64,000 bases of DNA, from NCBI RefSeq assembly GCF_017639205.1, contig NZ_CP071139.1, positions 186,001-250,000 on the forward strand, written 5' to 3'. The notes beneath the pieces are model-generated. The model was not told the origin of the DNA and did no database searches. It saw nothing but the letters and a program-made list of their open reading frames with translations. Positions 41,883 to 50,822 of this stretch are shown piece by piece (the stretch's first letter is position 1; each line of letters starts with the position of its first letter). This stretch comes from Streptomyces nojiriensis (GTDB lineage Bacteria; Actinomycetota; Actinomycetes; Streptomycetales; Streptomycetaceae). The position numbers were made by a program, and so were the translations under genes.

Positions 41883-43202
41883 ATGCGCATCTCAGTGATC
41901 GGCTGCGGGCACCTCGGTATCCCGCACGCCGCGGCGATGGCCGAGCTCGGGCACGAAGTGATCGGTGTCGACACCGACGCCGACAAGATCGCCCGGCTCA
42001 ACCGCGGCGAATGCCCCATCTACGAGACGGGGCTGCCCGAGCTGCTGGCCCGGCACACAGCAACGGGCCGACTGCGGTTCACCACCGACATCGCGGAAGC
42101 CGCCAAGTTCGCCGAACTGCACTTCCTGGGAGTGGGAACGCCCATCGACTCCGACGGCCGCAGCTACGACACCGGGCAGGTCTTCGGAGCGGTGCGCCAG
42201 CTCGCCCCGCACCTGAAGCAGCCGTGCACCATCGTCGGGAAGTCCACCGTCACGGTGGGCACCACCCGACAGCTGACCGCGCTCGTCCACCGCCTGGCAC
42301 CCGCCGGCGAAACGGCCGACGTGGTGTGGAACCCGGAGTTCCTGAGGGAGGGCCACGCCGTCGAGGACAGCCTGCGCCCCGACCGGATCGTCGCCGGCCT
42401 GACCACCGCCGAGGCGGAGAAGGCCATCCGTACGGTGTTCGCGCCGATCCTCGAAACCGGCGTGCCGCTGTTCATCACCACCCCGGAGACCGCCGAGCTC
42501 GCGAAGGGCGCGGCGAACAGCTTCCTCGGCGTCAAGATCAGCTTCATGAACGCCGTGGCGAACATGTGCGACGCCGCGGGCGGCGACGTGTCGCAGATCG
42601 TCGACATCCTCGGCGTCGACGTACGCATCGGAAAGGGCAGCATGTCGCCGGGCCTCGGCTACGGCGGCGGCTGCCTGCCCAAGGACATCCGGGCCTTCAC
42701 CGCCTCCGCGCAGAAGCTCGGCGCGGCCGACGCCGCCACCTTCCTGCGGGCAGCGGAGGAGATCAACGAACACCGCACCGACGTGGGTCTGGGCCTGGTG
42801 GTGAAGGCGCTCGGCCGCCCGCTGGCCGGGGCCCGCATCACCGTGTGGGGGGCCGCCTTCAAGCCCGGCACCAACGACGTGCGGGAATCCCCCGCCCTGT
42901 CACTGGCACAAGCCCTCCAGACGGCCGGAGCAGTCGTCACCGTGCACGACCCGCAGGCCGTATCCACGGCGATGCACCGCAACCCGGAACTGGAGTACAC
43001 CGACGACCTGACGGCATCCGTAGACGGCGCCGACGCAGTGGTGCTGGGCACGGAGTGGCCGGAGTACCGGCAGGCCGACCCCGGCCCGCTCGCCGCCCGA
43101 ACCTCCACACCGCTGATGGTCGACTGCCGCACCACCCTGGACGCCACCCTCTGGCGGACCGCGGGCTGGACCCTCCACCAGATCGGAAGGCCCGCCCACT
43201 AG
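41883..43202 (+). CDS. UDP-glucose/GDP-mannose dehydrogenase family protein
   Basis: 439 residues, ATG 41883. N-terminal Rossmann MRISVIGCGHLGIPHAAAMA, substrate region VVWNPEFLREGHAVEDSLRP, ELAKGAANSFLGVKISFMNA, the catalytic GYGGGCLPKD with Cys264, and the C-terminal VWGAAFKPGTNDVRESPALS. All hallmark motifs are intact, so it should oxidise a nucleotide sugar to the uronic acid with two NAD. No polysaccharide genes are nearby; placed between SIR2-like and MazG-like genes it may make a sugar-nucleotide for an unknown product. Confidence 0.92.
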   Translation: MRISVIGCGHLGIPHAAAMAELGHEVIGVDTDADKIARLNRGECPIYETGLPELLARHTATGRLRFTTDIAEAAKFAELHFLGVGTPIDSDGRSYDTGQVFGAVRQLAPHLKQPCTIVGKSTVTVGTTRQLTALVHRLAPAGETADVVWNPEFLREGHAVEDSLRPDRIVAGLTTAEAEKAIRTVFAPILETGVPLFITTPETAELAKGAANSFLGVKISFMNAVANMCDAAGGDVSQIVDILGVDVRIGKGSMSPGLGYGGGCLPKDIRAFTASAQKLGAADAATFLRAAEEINEHRTDVGLGLVVKALGRPLAGARITVWGAAFKPGTNDVRESPALSLAQALQTAGAVVTVHDPQAVSTAMHRNPELEYTDDLTASVDGADAVVLGTEWPEYRQADPGPLAARTSTPLMVDCRTTLDATLWRTAGWTLHQIGRPAH

Positions 43203-43255
43203 ACCCCGGGCCACGCACCGCGCGCGGCCCGGCACATCGATCGAAGGAGACCGAC

Positions 43256-43969
43256 GTGGAAGACCTGCTCACGACCGGCCGGATGTTCCCCATCGTGGAC
43301 GCCCTCGCCGGGGTCTGCTCCTCGGCAAACATGAAACTGCCGCACGAGGAACTGCTGGCCCTGCAGATCGCCAAGCCGGCTGAGGAGGCCGGAGAGGCAT
43401 GGCACGCCCTGCAAGGGCTGCTCGGGCTAATGCCAGCCTGCGCGGATAACTGCGCGACACGCGACGAGCACTCGTGGAACGGCGTCAGCAACGACCTCGT
43501 CGGCGCTTCCTTCGCATCACTGATCGCGCTCAACTACATCGACGCCGACAGCTGGCAGGCTGCCGTCATCGACGGGTTCCGCCAGCGGCTCGCGGAGATC
43601 GGCAGCCCTCTCGCCGAAGACTTCGAAGGACAGAACCGGATCCTGGACGCCGTCGAGGAGCTGGGCAAGCACTACGCGGCCGCCGCCGACGGACCGGGCT
43701 ACGTGATCCCGATCCTGGCCCTGGGCAACCTCACCCGAGAGGCCGGCGAGGCCATTCACTCGCTGCACGGCATCAAAGGCCTCCTCACCTGTGACGAGGA
43801 GTGCGGGCCCCGCATCCACTCGTGGGAGGGCGTCAAAGACCGGCTTATCGGCTCCTTCGTGACATCGCTAGTCGGCCTGTATTGCGTAGACCCGGCCGGG
43901 TGGCGGAGCACCTTCGAGACGATCGCGTTCCGCCGGAGCCGGCGCGGCCGGGAGGTCCTGGGCGCATAG
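43256..43969 (+). CDS. Duplicated MazG-like (all-alpha NTP pyrophosphohydrolase) protein
   Basis: 237 residues from GTG 43256 with AAGGAG upstream. Two similar halves: residues 40-100 contain KPAEEAGEAWHALQGLLG, EHSWNGVSNDLVGASFASLI; residues 158-215 contain NLTREAGEAIHSLHGIKG, IHSWEGVKDRLIGSFVTSLV. The E-E/R-x-G-E-A motif plus a later N/K-D resemble the metal site of MazG/HisE-type pyrophosphatases, with the first copy (AEEAGE) better preserved than the second (TREAGE). It is the last gene before the terminator. The family assignment is tentative but the internal duplication is clear. Confidence 0.6.
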   Translation: MEDLLTTGRMFPIVDALAGVCSSANMKLPHEELLALQIAKPAEEAGEAWHALQGLLGLMPACADNCATRDEHSWNGVSNDLVGASFASLIALNYIDADSWQAAVIDGFRQRLAEIGSPLAEDFEGQNRILDAVEELGKHYAAAADGPGYVIPILALGNLTREAGEAIHSLHGIKGLLTCDEECGPRIHSWEGVKDRLIGSFVTSLVGLYCVDPAGWRSTFETIAFRRSRRGREVLGA

Positions 43970-44025
43970 CTGAGCCGGCGGCCTGGCCAGACCTCTGCAA
44001 CGTGGTGCGGGAGGCTACATCAGTT

Positions 44026-44059
44026 CCAAGGCGGGGCAGCTCCGGCTGCCCCGCCTTGG
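44026..44059 (+). terminator. Strong terminator closing the 38.3-44.0 kb gene series
   Basis: Perfect 14-bp stem CCAAGGCGGGGCAG/CTGCCCCGCCTTGG with a 6-nt loop, 57 bp after the MazG-like stop. Confidence 0.9.
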
Positions 44060-44308
44060 CTCCTGGCAGCTGCGCGGGAACTGACAACGAGACGTTGATG
44101 CCCAGCGGGGTGTAACGCCTGGCGCTCCCACTCCGTCCATAGGGGTGACCAGGCGTTGACGCTCGGTCAAGCGCTGTTGTACCGCCGCCGGAAGGATTCA
44201 TCACGTGCCGACCTCTGTTGTCAGCGACCAGCTCAGCTTCGAGACGTTCGCCGACCTGCGCCGCCAAGGCAGCCAAGCCGTTCCTGGCCAAGCTGACTTC
44301 TCTACTGA
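44060..44308. other. Intergenic segment with a possible small plus-strand ORF
   Basis: A plus-strand frame from GTG 44205 with GAAGGA upstream (VVSDQLSFETFADLRRQGSQ) extends into the convergent gene to 44399. It may be a truncated gene start; support is weak. Confidence 0.3.
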
Positions 44309-45271
44309 CTACGTGGCGCTGGGCGAACTCGCGGACGAGGCCTTCGCGGGGCGGAGGCGGTTGTGCCGCTTGCGGATGTCCTCGACCTGCTTGCGGTGAC
44401 CGGTGTTGGTGGCCAGCCCGTCGGCGACGGCGATGGCCTCGGCGAAGGGGTAGCGGGAGTTGGGCACGGGCCACGCAAGCTCCAGGTTCCAAGCGATCTT
44501 GCAGATGGCGTCATGGATTCCACCGATGACCGAGGCCCGGGTGCTTGCCCGGCCGACAAGGCTGATCACCTGGTCGAACTGTTCGGCCACCGCGTACAGG
44601 GCGGCCAGTGTGCGCAGCGCGCTCTGGGTCGGTGCGGACGGGGCGATCGCCGCCGACACCCGGTTGCACAGGCCGTCGAAATCGTCGGTTTCGAGGCTGT
44701 GGGCGACCAGTGCCCAGCGGGCGCCGTCGGCGGGGGCGACGCGATGGTAGCCACGGCCGTGCGCGGGGGAGGCCAACTCGCTGACGATGATGTCGAGGAG
44801 TGGTGTGATGTCGGTCGGCTGGTAGATGTTGCCCACCATGCGCATGGCGGCGTGACGAACGCCCAGTTCTTCCTGGTCGAGGCCGTCGAAGAGTGCGAGC
44901 AGGCACTGCTCCGGTATCAGGAGTCGGAGGTCGATGCCGTGGACTTCGGACGGTGCGACCTGCCGGAGTCGTCGGACGAGGTCCGGATCGTCGGTGCGGC
45001 ACGCGTGGATCAGCAGGGCCTCAGTGATGTGGCGGCGGCTTTCCTCACGCAGGTTGGCGGGCTCGGTGGGCTCGTTGACGAATGCCTGCGGGTCACCGAG
45101 CAGGCCAACCAGACTGCCGGTGTCATCGGGAGCGATCGCTGCTCCGGCGTGCACTACCCTGCAAACGCCCCGCGCTTGGTCACGTACGTAGAGTGCGTCC
45201 GGGCCGCCGCGGCCCTCAAGCAGCAACTCGTCGGAAAACACCCATTCGGAAGTGGAAAGGTCGCTGGTCAC
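44309..45271 (-). CDS. Hypothetical helical-repeat-like protein
   Basis: 320 residues from GTG 45271 with AGGA 9 nt upstream. Soluble, mostly helical, with repeated helix pairs (LVRRLRQVAPSEVHGIDLRL, VRHAAMRMVGNIYQPTDITP, LRTLAALYAVAEQFDQVISL) reminiscent of HEAT/TPR-like proteins. No signal peptide. Not a recognised family. It stands alone between a terminator and the WD40 gene. Confidence 0.65.
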   Translation of the reverse strand: MTSDLSTSEWVFSDELLLEGRGGPDALYVRDQARGVCRVVHAGAAIAPDDTGSLVGLLGDPQAFVNEPTEPANLREESRRHITEALLIHACRTDDPDLVRRLRQVAPSEVHGIDLRLLIPEQCLLALFDGLDQEELGVRHAAMRMVGNIYQPTDITPLLDIIVSELASPAHGRGYHRVAPADGARWALVAHSLETDDFDGLCNRVSAAIAPSAPTQSALRTLAALYAVAEQFDQVISLVGRASTRASVIGGIHDAICKIAWNLELAWPVPNSRYPFAEAIAVADGLATNTGHRKQVEDIRKRHNRLRPAKASSASSPSAT

Positions 45272-45491
45272 TGCCCGATCCTAGGGCACGGGAATCGCCA
45301 CTCTCTGGGCGTTTTACCCCGTAACCGCGGCGCGTGGCACTGTGAGGATTCCATCTCGGTGCGCGCGTCCGCCGCCATGCTCGGCACGCGATACCAGACC
45401 ACAACCGGACTGGCTCGGACAACTCACCAACAGCGGACTGGCGCGCCTCGCCGGCATGCCGGCGCTCCGGGACACGCATGGTGGGGCCGGG

Positions 45492-47699
45492 TCAGCGGTC
45501 GGCCAGCAGCGCGACCTCCCGGCCGAATCCCGCCACCAGCCAGCCGTCCGGGGTATAGGCCACCGTCTGGACAGGCGCGGGGAACACCAACTCCAACCCG
45601 ATCTGCAGGCTGGTGGTCAGGTCCCATACCCGGACGGTCTCGTCGCCGCCGCTGACGGCGACCGGGAGGCCGTTCAGCACGGTCGTGGCCACCGCGTTCA
45701 CCCGGTCGATGTGTCCGGTGAAAGGCTCACCGATGGGCTGGCCGGTGGTCAGGTCCCAGACCCGCACCGTCTCGTCGCCGCCGCTGACGGCGACCGGGAG
45801 GCCGTTCAGCACGGTCGTGGCCACCGCGTTCACCCGGTCGATGTGTCCGGTGAAAGGCTCACCGATGGGCTGGCCGGTGGTCAGGTCCCAGACCCGCACC
45901 GTCTCGTCGCCGCCGGTGACGGCGACCGGGAGGCCGTTCAGCACGGTCGTGGCCACCGCGTTCACCCGGTCGATGTGTCCGGTGAAAGGCTCACCGATGG
46001 GCTGGCCGGTGGCGAGGTCCCAGACCCGCACCGTTTTGTCGTGGCTGGCAGTGACGGCGACCGGGCGGCCTGCCACCATGGTCGTCGCCACCGCCGACAC
46101 CTCGCGGGTGTGTCCGGTGAGGGGTTCGCCGACGGTCTGGCCGGTGGCCAAGTCCCAGACCAGCACCGTCGCGGCGTAGCTCCCGGTAACGGCGACCGGG
46201 CGGGCGTCGAGCACGGCAGTGGCCACGGCGTTGACCCTGCTGGTGTGTCCGGCGAGGGGTTTGCCGATGGTCTGGCCGGTGGTCAGGTCCCAGACTCGCA
46301 CCGTTTCGTCGTGGCTGGCGGTGACGGCGACCGGGCGGCCGTCGAGCACGGCAGTGGCCACGGCGTTGACCCTGCTGGTGTGTCCGGTGAGGGGTTCACG
46401 GACGGGCTGGTCGACGGCGAGGTCCCATATCCGCAGGGTTCGATCCGAGCCGGCGGTGATGGCGATCGGACGATCGTCGAGCACGGTCGTTGCCACGGCG
46501 TTGACCCTGCCGGTGTGTCCGGTGAGGGGTTCACCGATGGGCCGGCCGGTGGTCAGGTCAAACACCCGCACCGTCTCGCCGTAGCTGTCGGCGACGGCGA
46601 CGGCGACCGGGCCACCGTTCACTACGGTCGTGGCCACTGCCGTAACCGCGTTGGTGCGTCCGATGGCGGGTTCGCCGACGGACCGGCCGGTGGTCAGGTC
46701 CCAGACCCGCACCGTCTCGCCGTTGCTCCCGGTGACGGCGACCGGGCGACCGTCCACCACGGCAGTCGCAACGGTGTTGACCATGCTGGTGTGTCCGGTG
46801 AGGGGTTCACCGACGGGCCGACCGGTGGTCAGGTCCCAGACCCGCACGGTTCGATCCCAGCTGGCGGTGACGGCGATCGGACGGCCGTCGAGCACGGCAG
46901 TCGCCACCTCGCACACGTCGCGGGTGTGTCCGGTGAGGGGTTCGCCGACGGGCCGGCCGGTGGTCAGGTCCCAGACCCGCACCGTCTCGTCCTCGCTGGC
47001 GGTGACGGCGACCGGACGGCCCACCACCACCGCGGTCGCTACCCCGAACACCCAGTCGGTGTGTCCGGTGAGGGGTTCGCCGACGGGCCGCCCGGTGGTC
47101 AGGTCCCAGACCTGCACCGTCTGGTGATTGCCGCCGGTGACGGCGACCGGCTGGCCGGCCACCACGGCAGTTGCCACCGCCCACACCAGGTCGGTGTGGG
47201 CGGTGAGGGGTTCACCGATGGGCCGGCCGGTGGTCAGATCCCAAACTCGCACCGTCTGGTCCTTGCCGCCGGTGACGGCGACCGGGCGGCCGTCCACCAC
47301 CGCAGTCGCCACCGCGGTAACCCCACCGGTGTGGCCGGTGATGGCATGCCGGAACCGGTGGTCGACCATGGCGCCGCTGGCCCACTCCACCCCCCACCGC
47401 GCGGGGGGCTCCCCCTCGACCGGTACGGCGTTGATCCGTGCCGACAGCTCTTGGTCCCCGTACCGGGCGGCGTCCAACGCCAGCATTCCCCGCCGTACCC
47501 CCGCGGCGGCGTCCCCGTGCAGGTGCACCGACGCCCGGTACACCGCCGCTGCCAACCGCCCTGCAGGCCCCGAAGCCTCTTCCAACCGCCCCAGCACCTC
47601 GGCCGGACCGGCGTTCACAAGGAACGCCGTATCGGCCAGCCACCCGTCCACTCCCACAATTGCGGCCCCAGCACCGTCAACACGCAGATCTTCCGACAT
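45492..47699 (-). CDS. WD40-repeat protein
   Basis: 735 residues from ATG 47699 (TTG 47711 is an alternative). Residues 1-115 form an unrecognised N-terminal region. The rest is about 14 WD40 repeats of 43-46 residues with pattern TVRVWDLTTGRPIGEPLTGH. That gives two seven-bladed propellers. The last three repeats are nearly identical at DNA level. No kinase, nuclease or NB-ARC domain is fused, unlike many bacterial WD40 proteins. Probably a protein-interaction scaffold; partner unknown. Confidence 0.92.
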   Translation of the reverse strand: MSEDLRVDGAGAAIVGVDGWLADTAFLVNAGPAEVLGRLEEASGPAGRLAAAVYRASVHLHGDAAAGVRRGMLALDAARYGDQELSARINAVPVEGEPPARWGVEWASGAMVDHRFRHAITGHTGGVTAVATAVVDGRPVAVTGGKDQTVRVWDLTTGRPIGEPLTAHTDLVWAVATAVVAGQPVAVTGGNHQTVQVWDLTTGRPVGEPLTGHTDWVFGVATAVVVGRPVAVTASEDETVRVWDLTTGRPVGEPLTGHTRDVCEVATAVLDGRPIAVTASWDRTVRVWDLTTGRPVGEPLTGHTSMVNTVATAVVDGRPVAVTGSNGETVRVWDLTTGRSVGEPAIGRTNAVTAVATTVVNGGPVAVAVADSYGETVRVFDLTTGRPIGEPLTGHTGRVNAVATTVLDDRPIAITAGSDRTLRIWDLAVDQPVREPLTGHTSRVNAVATAVLDGRPVAVTASHDETVRVWDLTTGQTIGKPLAGHTSRVNAVATAVLDARPVAVTGSYAATVLVWDLATGQTVGEPLTGHTREVSAVATTMVAGRPVAVTASHDKTVRVWDLATGQPIGEPFTGHIDRVNAVATTVLNGLPVAVTGGDETVRVWDLTTGQPIGEPFTGHIDRVNAVATTVLNGLPVAVSGGDETVRVWDLTTGQPIGEPFTGHIDRVNAVATTVLNGLPVAVSGGDETVRVWDLTTSLQIGLELVFPAPVQTVAYTPDGWLVAGFGREVALLADR
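45639..46020. repeat. Three near-identical 132-bp tandem repeats inside the WD40 gene
   Basis: Copies start at 45639, 45771 and 45903, spacing exactly 132 bp, one WD40 blade each. Only a few bases differ, while other blades of the same gene have diverged widely, so this is a recent amplification. Confidence 0.9.
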
Positions 47700-47805
47700 G
47701 CCCGCATCCAACCACCTGCACCCGACACACCACGTTCACCAGGCCCCGGCACGGGACTGCGTAGCGCATGACGTACGTCACTGAACCCCTTTCATCCTGG
47801 GTTCC

Positions 47806-47960
47806 GCAGGTGAGGAGGGTGTGGACGGCAGCGACCATGCGGCTGATCCGGTCTGTGGAGCATCGGGCCTTGCGGAAGGCCTTCCATGTCTTCAGTTGAG
47901 CGAAGGCGCGTGCGCCGGGTGCTCGGAGGCGGGCGCGGCCCCGCCACGCCTGGTCCTCCA
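47806..47960 (-). pseudogene. C-terminal fragment of a DDE transposase
   Basis: ARLRAPGARAFAQLKTWKAF then RKARCSTDRISRMVAAVHTL resembles the C-terminus of DDE_Tnp_4/IS5-like transposases (ERAFARLKTWRIFRKARCS). The rest of the enzyme is missing. An unassigned segment upstream (48000-48190, LLYDIAATRGFVPASPVLLT) may be another gene fragment. Confidence 0.6.
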
Positions 47961-48242
47961 GCCCGCCAGGCAGCATCCCGCCGAGCCCGACGTTTCGCCA
48001 CAGCCGGAAGGCGCGCGGCGTCGGCTTCAGCCACTTCACGTCCGACGTCTTCACGTCCGTCGGCGCGGTCAGCAGGACGGGGCTGGCCGGCACGAAACCC
48101 CGCGTGGCCGCGATGTCGTAGAGCAGCTTGGGGGCAGCCAGTTCCATGGCCCAGGTGCCACCGCTGATGCGAGCCGGGTTGTCCGCACCGCATCCCCCCC
48201 GCCCGATCATGTACCTGGCGCGGGGAGGAGAAGACGACGGAC

Positions 48243-48470
48243 ATGAACATCGGACAGGCTGTCACAGAGATCGGGAACGCCGAGGAGGTGCCTGGCCTGC
48301 CCATGGCCTGGCTATGGTCACCCATGTCGCGCTTCGTGTTCTCCCTCGCCATGGACACTGACGGGCAGTGGGCCTACCAAATGAACTCGCTGGACGTCCA
48401 CGACGAGGGGCTGACCAGGGCTGTTCTTGAGTTCGCGAGGCAGCATCGGCTCGGGCGCGGACCAGGCTCC
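48243..48470 (+). pseudogene. Probable 5' fragment of a hypothetical gene
   Basis: ATG 48243 opens MNIGQAVTEIGNAEEVPGLP, then SRFVFSLAMDTDGQWAYQMN and DEGLTRAVLEFARQHR, which reads like a genuine protein for about 75 residues. Composition then changes abruptly as the frame enters a different, oppositely oriented fragment. Confidence 0.45.
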
Positions 48471-48509
48471 CGACCTTTCACGATTGCCGCCGGCTTCTCT
48501 TACGGGACC

Positions 48510-48690
48510 TGGCTTCCAGCCGGTGGAGGTCTTCACCTCGTACCAGCGCTGGTACCAGTTAGTGCCGTCCGGAGTGGCGTTACAGGGCTCGGTGTAGACC
48601 TCGCTGCCATAAGCCGTCAGGCACCATCCCGGAAGGTATCGAGAAACCTGGCCGGGTGGCAGTGGATCGTCGCCATCGTCGTGTCTCCTT
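48510..48690 (-). pseudogene. Short fragment of a possible secreted lectin-like protein
   Basis: The minus frame reads SRYLPGWCLTAYGSEVYTEP and CNATPDGTNWYQRWYEVKTS, whose CLTA...PCN...QRW spacing recalls a ricin-type beta-trefoil repeat. There is no start and no complete domain. Tentative. Confidence 0.3.
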
Positions 48691-48886
48691 CTCGTCATTC
48701 ACCGCCCCACACCGGGGCCGAGGAGGGAGAGCATGCAGAGGTACCCCTTGACCGCCGTCTAACGGTCGCCCGTCGCAGAGCAAGTCAAGGGGAGATGCGG
48801 CGTACGCGGCCGAGCGGTCGACCTGGTCAACGGGGTCAACGGGGTCAACGGGGTCAACGGGCAGAGCCAGCGTCGAGTTGGGCGCT
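48691..48886. repeat. Intergenic segment with four copies of GGTCAACGG
   Basis: The 9-bp unit is repeated exactly at 48825-48860. A related AGTCAAGGGG word occurs at 48783, and the segment leads directly into the long repeat at 48887. Confidence 0.7.
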
Positions 48887-48940
48887 GGTCAAGGGGGTCC
48901 GCTAAGGCCCCTTGTCCGCAGGGTTGTCCGTTTCCGAGGG
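48887..48940. repeat. Dispersed repeat, copy A, with hairpin
   Basis: GGTCAAGGGGGTCCGCTAAG, then GCCCCTTGTCCGCAGGG, then TTGTCCGTTTC. The CAAGGGG/CCCCTTG arms form a hairpin. The second copy is at 54565-54622 in the same orientation; the shared words GGCCCCTTGTCCGC and TTGTCCGTTTC are exact. Confidence 0.75.
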
Positions 48941-49093
48941 GCACCTTCGAAACGGCGGTGGGCCGCACGCAGTCTTCCGTGCGGCCCACCGCCGTACCTG
49001 TGGGATGTCGCTGGCACCACCCTCGCCCGCAGCGGTCGAACGGCGCAACGCGGCGCAGCTCTCAGGTTTTCTGGGCTTCGACTTCGTCGAAGG

Positions 49094-49360
49094 TCAAGAA
49101 CTGGCGACGTGCTTGCGTCGTTGCAGGATCCACCGGTGTACGGGCGGTGTCAGGCCGGCGCCTATGATGAACCCGAGTGCGACGCTCTGGCTCGCGATCG
49201 CAATAGTCCCGATGATTGCGCACAGGACTATGCCGGTCGCAATCAGGCCCGTGACCCTAACTCGCCGGGATAGCTGATTGAGCCATTTCACGGTCGAGAA
49301 AGTCACAAGATATACGGTTGAGCCGAAAGCGGCCGACGCCAGAGCGGTTAGAGTATCCAT
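49094..49360 (-). CDS. Small two-helix membrane protein
   Basis: 88 residues, ATG 49360 with AAAGG 8 nt upstream. Two membrane helices (LTALASAAFGSTVYLVTFST and GLIATGIVLCAIIGTIAIA, with a further hydrophobic stretch SVALGFIIGAGL) and a basic C-terminus. No recognised family. Base composition is less GC-rich than its neighbours. Confidence 0.65.
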   Translation of the reverse strand: MDTLTALASAAFGSTVYLVTFSTVKWLNQLSRRVRVTGLIATGIVLCAIIGTIAIASQSVALGFIIGAGLTPPVHRWILQRRKHVASS

Positions 49361-49455
49361 TCCGCAACCTTTCAGATTCGGAAGCCGACATATTTCTCTC
49401 CGGCCGCCACGGTCGGCCGTACTCCCCGTTCGGAATTACTTGACTGCCGGTCTAA

Positions 49456-50397
49456 TTACCTGCAGTATCCGTCGCCGGCACTGCCCTTGTAAGTTCCGCT
49501 TCCGGCCAGGGCCGCCGCCGGAGAAAGGGGTGCCAGCGCGGGGTTGACCTTAAACTTGATGCATTGATCGGTCGCAACTGCGTACCCCGCGACCCCCGCG
49601 AGGGACCGGCCCCCGACGACCGCGGCCGGGTGCGGCAGCCAGGACACAACAGTTCCGCCGAGGGCGAGGACCTTGGTCTCGCTCTTGTTGAAGTACACGG
49701 TGCCACTGATGATGCCCCAGGTGTAGTGGGGGTCGGCCACCACGGGGTAGGCGGTGTTGGGGCCGGTCTCGATGGTCTGGGCGAGGGTGTTGCCGTCGAG
49801 GCTGTAGCTCGTGGGGACGGCCTTGCCGTTCGCGTCCTTTGCCCAGGGAGCGTCGATGTGGCCGCGGACGGCGCCGCCTGCGGAGGTGACGATGTCGTAG
49901 CCACCGGTTCCGTCGGCGATCAGGGTGGCGCCGTCGGGCAGGCCGAGGTTGAAGCGCTGAGTGGTGGGGGCGTTGGCGTTCTTGAGGGTGACCAGAGCGC
50001 GGGCGCCGCCGTCGACGGTGGCCTGGGTGGCGAGGTCGATGTGCGCGGCCGCGTTGGGATAGACGGTAGTGCCGGCCGCCGAGGTGGTACCTGCGGCGTT
50101 GACCGCTGCGGGTAAGGTCATCGTCACCGCAGAGCCGTCAGAGGCCGCCACGGTCACCCGCCCTTCAGCGCTGACCGGGGTGGTCACGGTGACGAGCCCT
50201 CGGTCCGTCGCCATGACCGTGCCTCTGGTGCTGTCGCGGGCAACGTCGGCGGTACCGGTGGCGCTCTGCACTGTGGCCACGACCTGGTCCGCCGCGCTGA
50301 CGGCGGAAGCGCCGCTGGCAGCGAAAGCCGGGGCTGCGGTTCCGGATATCAGTGCGGCGGTGAGCAGTGCGGCATGAACTGAATTCTTAAGCTTCAC
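49456..50397 (-). CDS. Secreted hypothetical protein
   Basis: 313 residues from GTG 50397, chosen for AAGGA 7 nt upstream; ATG 50418 is in frame but has no RBS. Signal peptide KLKNSVHAALLTAALISGTA...AFA-ASG. The mature protein is Ala/Thr/Val-rich and beta-strand-rich, with a YPVVADPHYTWGIISGTVYF segment often seen before the C-terminal part of actinomycete secreted proteins, and two Cys at the C-terminal end (DQCIK, GYCR). Function unknown. Confidence 0.75.
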   Translation of the reverse strand: MKLKNSVHAALLTAALISGTAAPAFAASGASAVSAADQVVATVQSATGTADVARDSTRGTVMATDRGLVTVTTPVSAEGRVTVAASDGSAVTMTLPAAVNAAGTTSAAGTTVYPNAAAHIDLATQATVDGGARALVTLKNANAPTTQRFNLGLPDGATLIADGTGGYDIVTSAGGAVRGHIDAPWAKDANGKAVPTSYSLDGNTLAQTIETGPNTAYPVVADPHYTWGIISGTVYFNKSETKVLALGGTVVSWLPHPAAVVGGRSLAGVAGYAVATDQCIKFKVNPALAPLSPAAALAGSGTYKGSAGDGYCR

Positions 50398-50822
50398 GTA
50401 ATGTTCCTTGATCTGCATAGTGTCGTCTTCGGTGGAGCAGAATGAACACTAGCGATCTTCACGGAATGATCAACGGACTTGAGCAAATGCTGAGGTTCCC
50501 CACTCAACCATCCACCCGGCGAGCGCGAAAGAATGGGCGATTTCAAGCCGCTGCGGCGTAAAGAATACCGCCACACTCGTCAGGACCCGGCGAAACACCG
50601 GCTTGAACTGCCCCCCAACCTGGTGAACCTGCACCCAGGTTTTCCTTCAAGTCATTCCTGGAATCGTTTCAGCCACAATGAACGACGCTCCTATATCGCC
50701 GACTCAAGAGCTCTCAGAAGGACAACCGGGCGCCTCCTCATGGTTCGGCAGGAATAACCGGAACGAGCACCCGGCCCGGGCGAACTGGATCTACCACCGG
50801 TTCCGGAGCCCGATGCTGCGCT
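50398..50822. other. Intergenic region, comparatively AT-rich
   Basis: About 425 bp between two minus-strand genes. It should hold the promoter of the secreted protein. A plus frame from ATG 50678 (MNDAPISPTQELSEGQPGAS) extends into the next gene and is probably spurious. Confidence 0.4.

Noticed and set aside
39575..42019. 814-codon minus-strand frame
   Set aside because: Antisense to the methyltransferase, Nudix-like and SIR2-like genes, all of which have clear motifs and ribosome sites.
44205..44399. Small plus-strand ORF with GAAGGA upstream
   Set aside because: It runs into the convergent gene and has no recognisable product; mentioned but not called.
45342..47771. 809-codon plus-strand repeat frame
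   Set aside because: Mirror image of the WD40 repeats on the minus strand.
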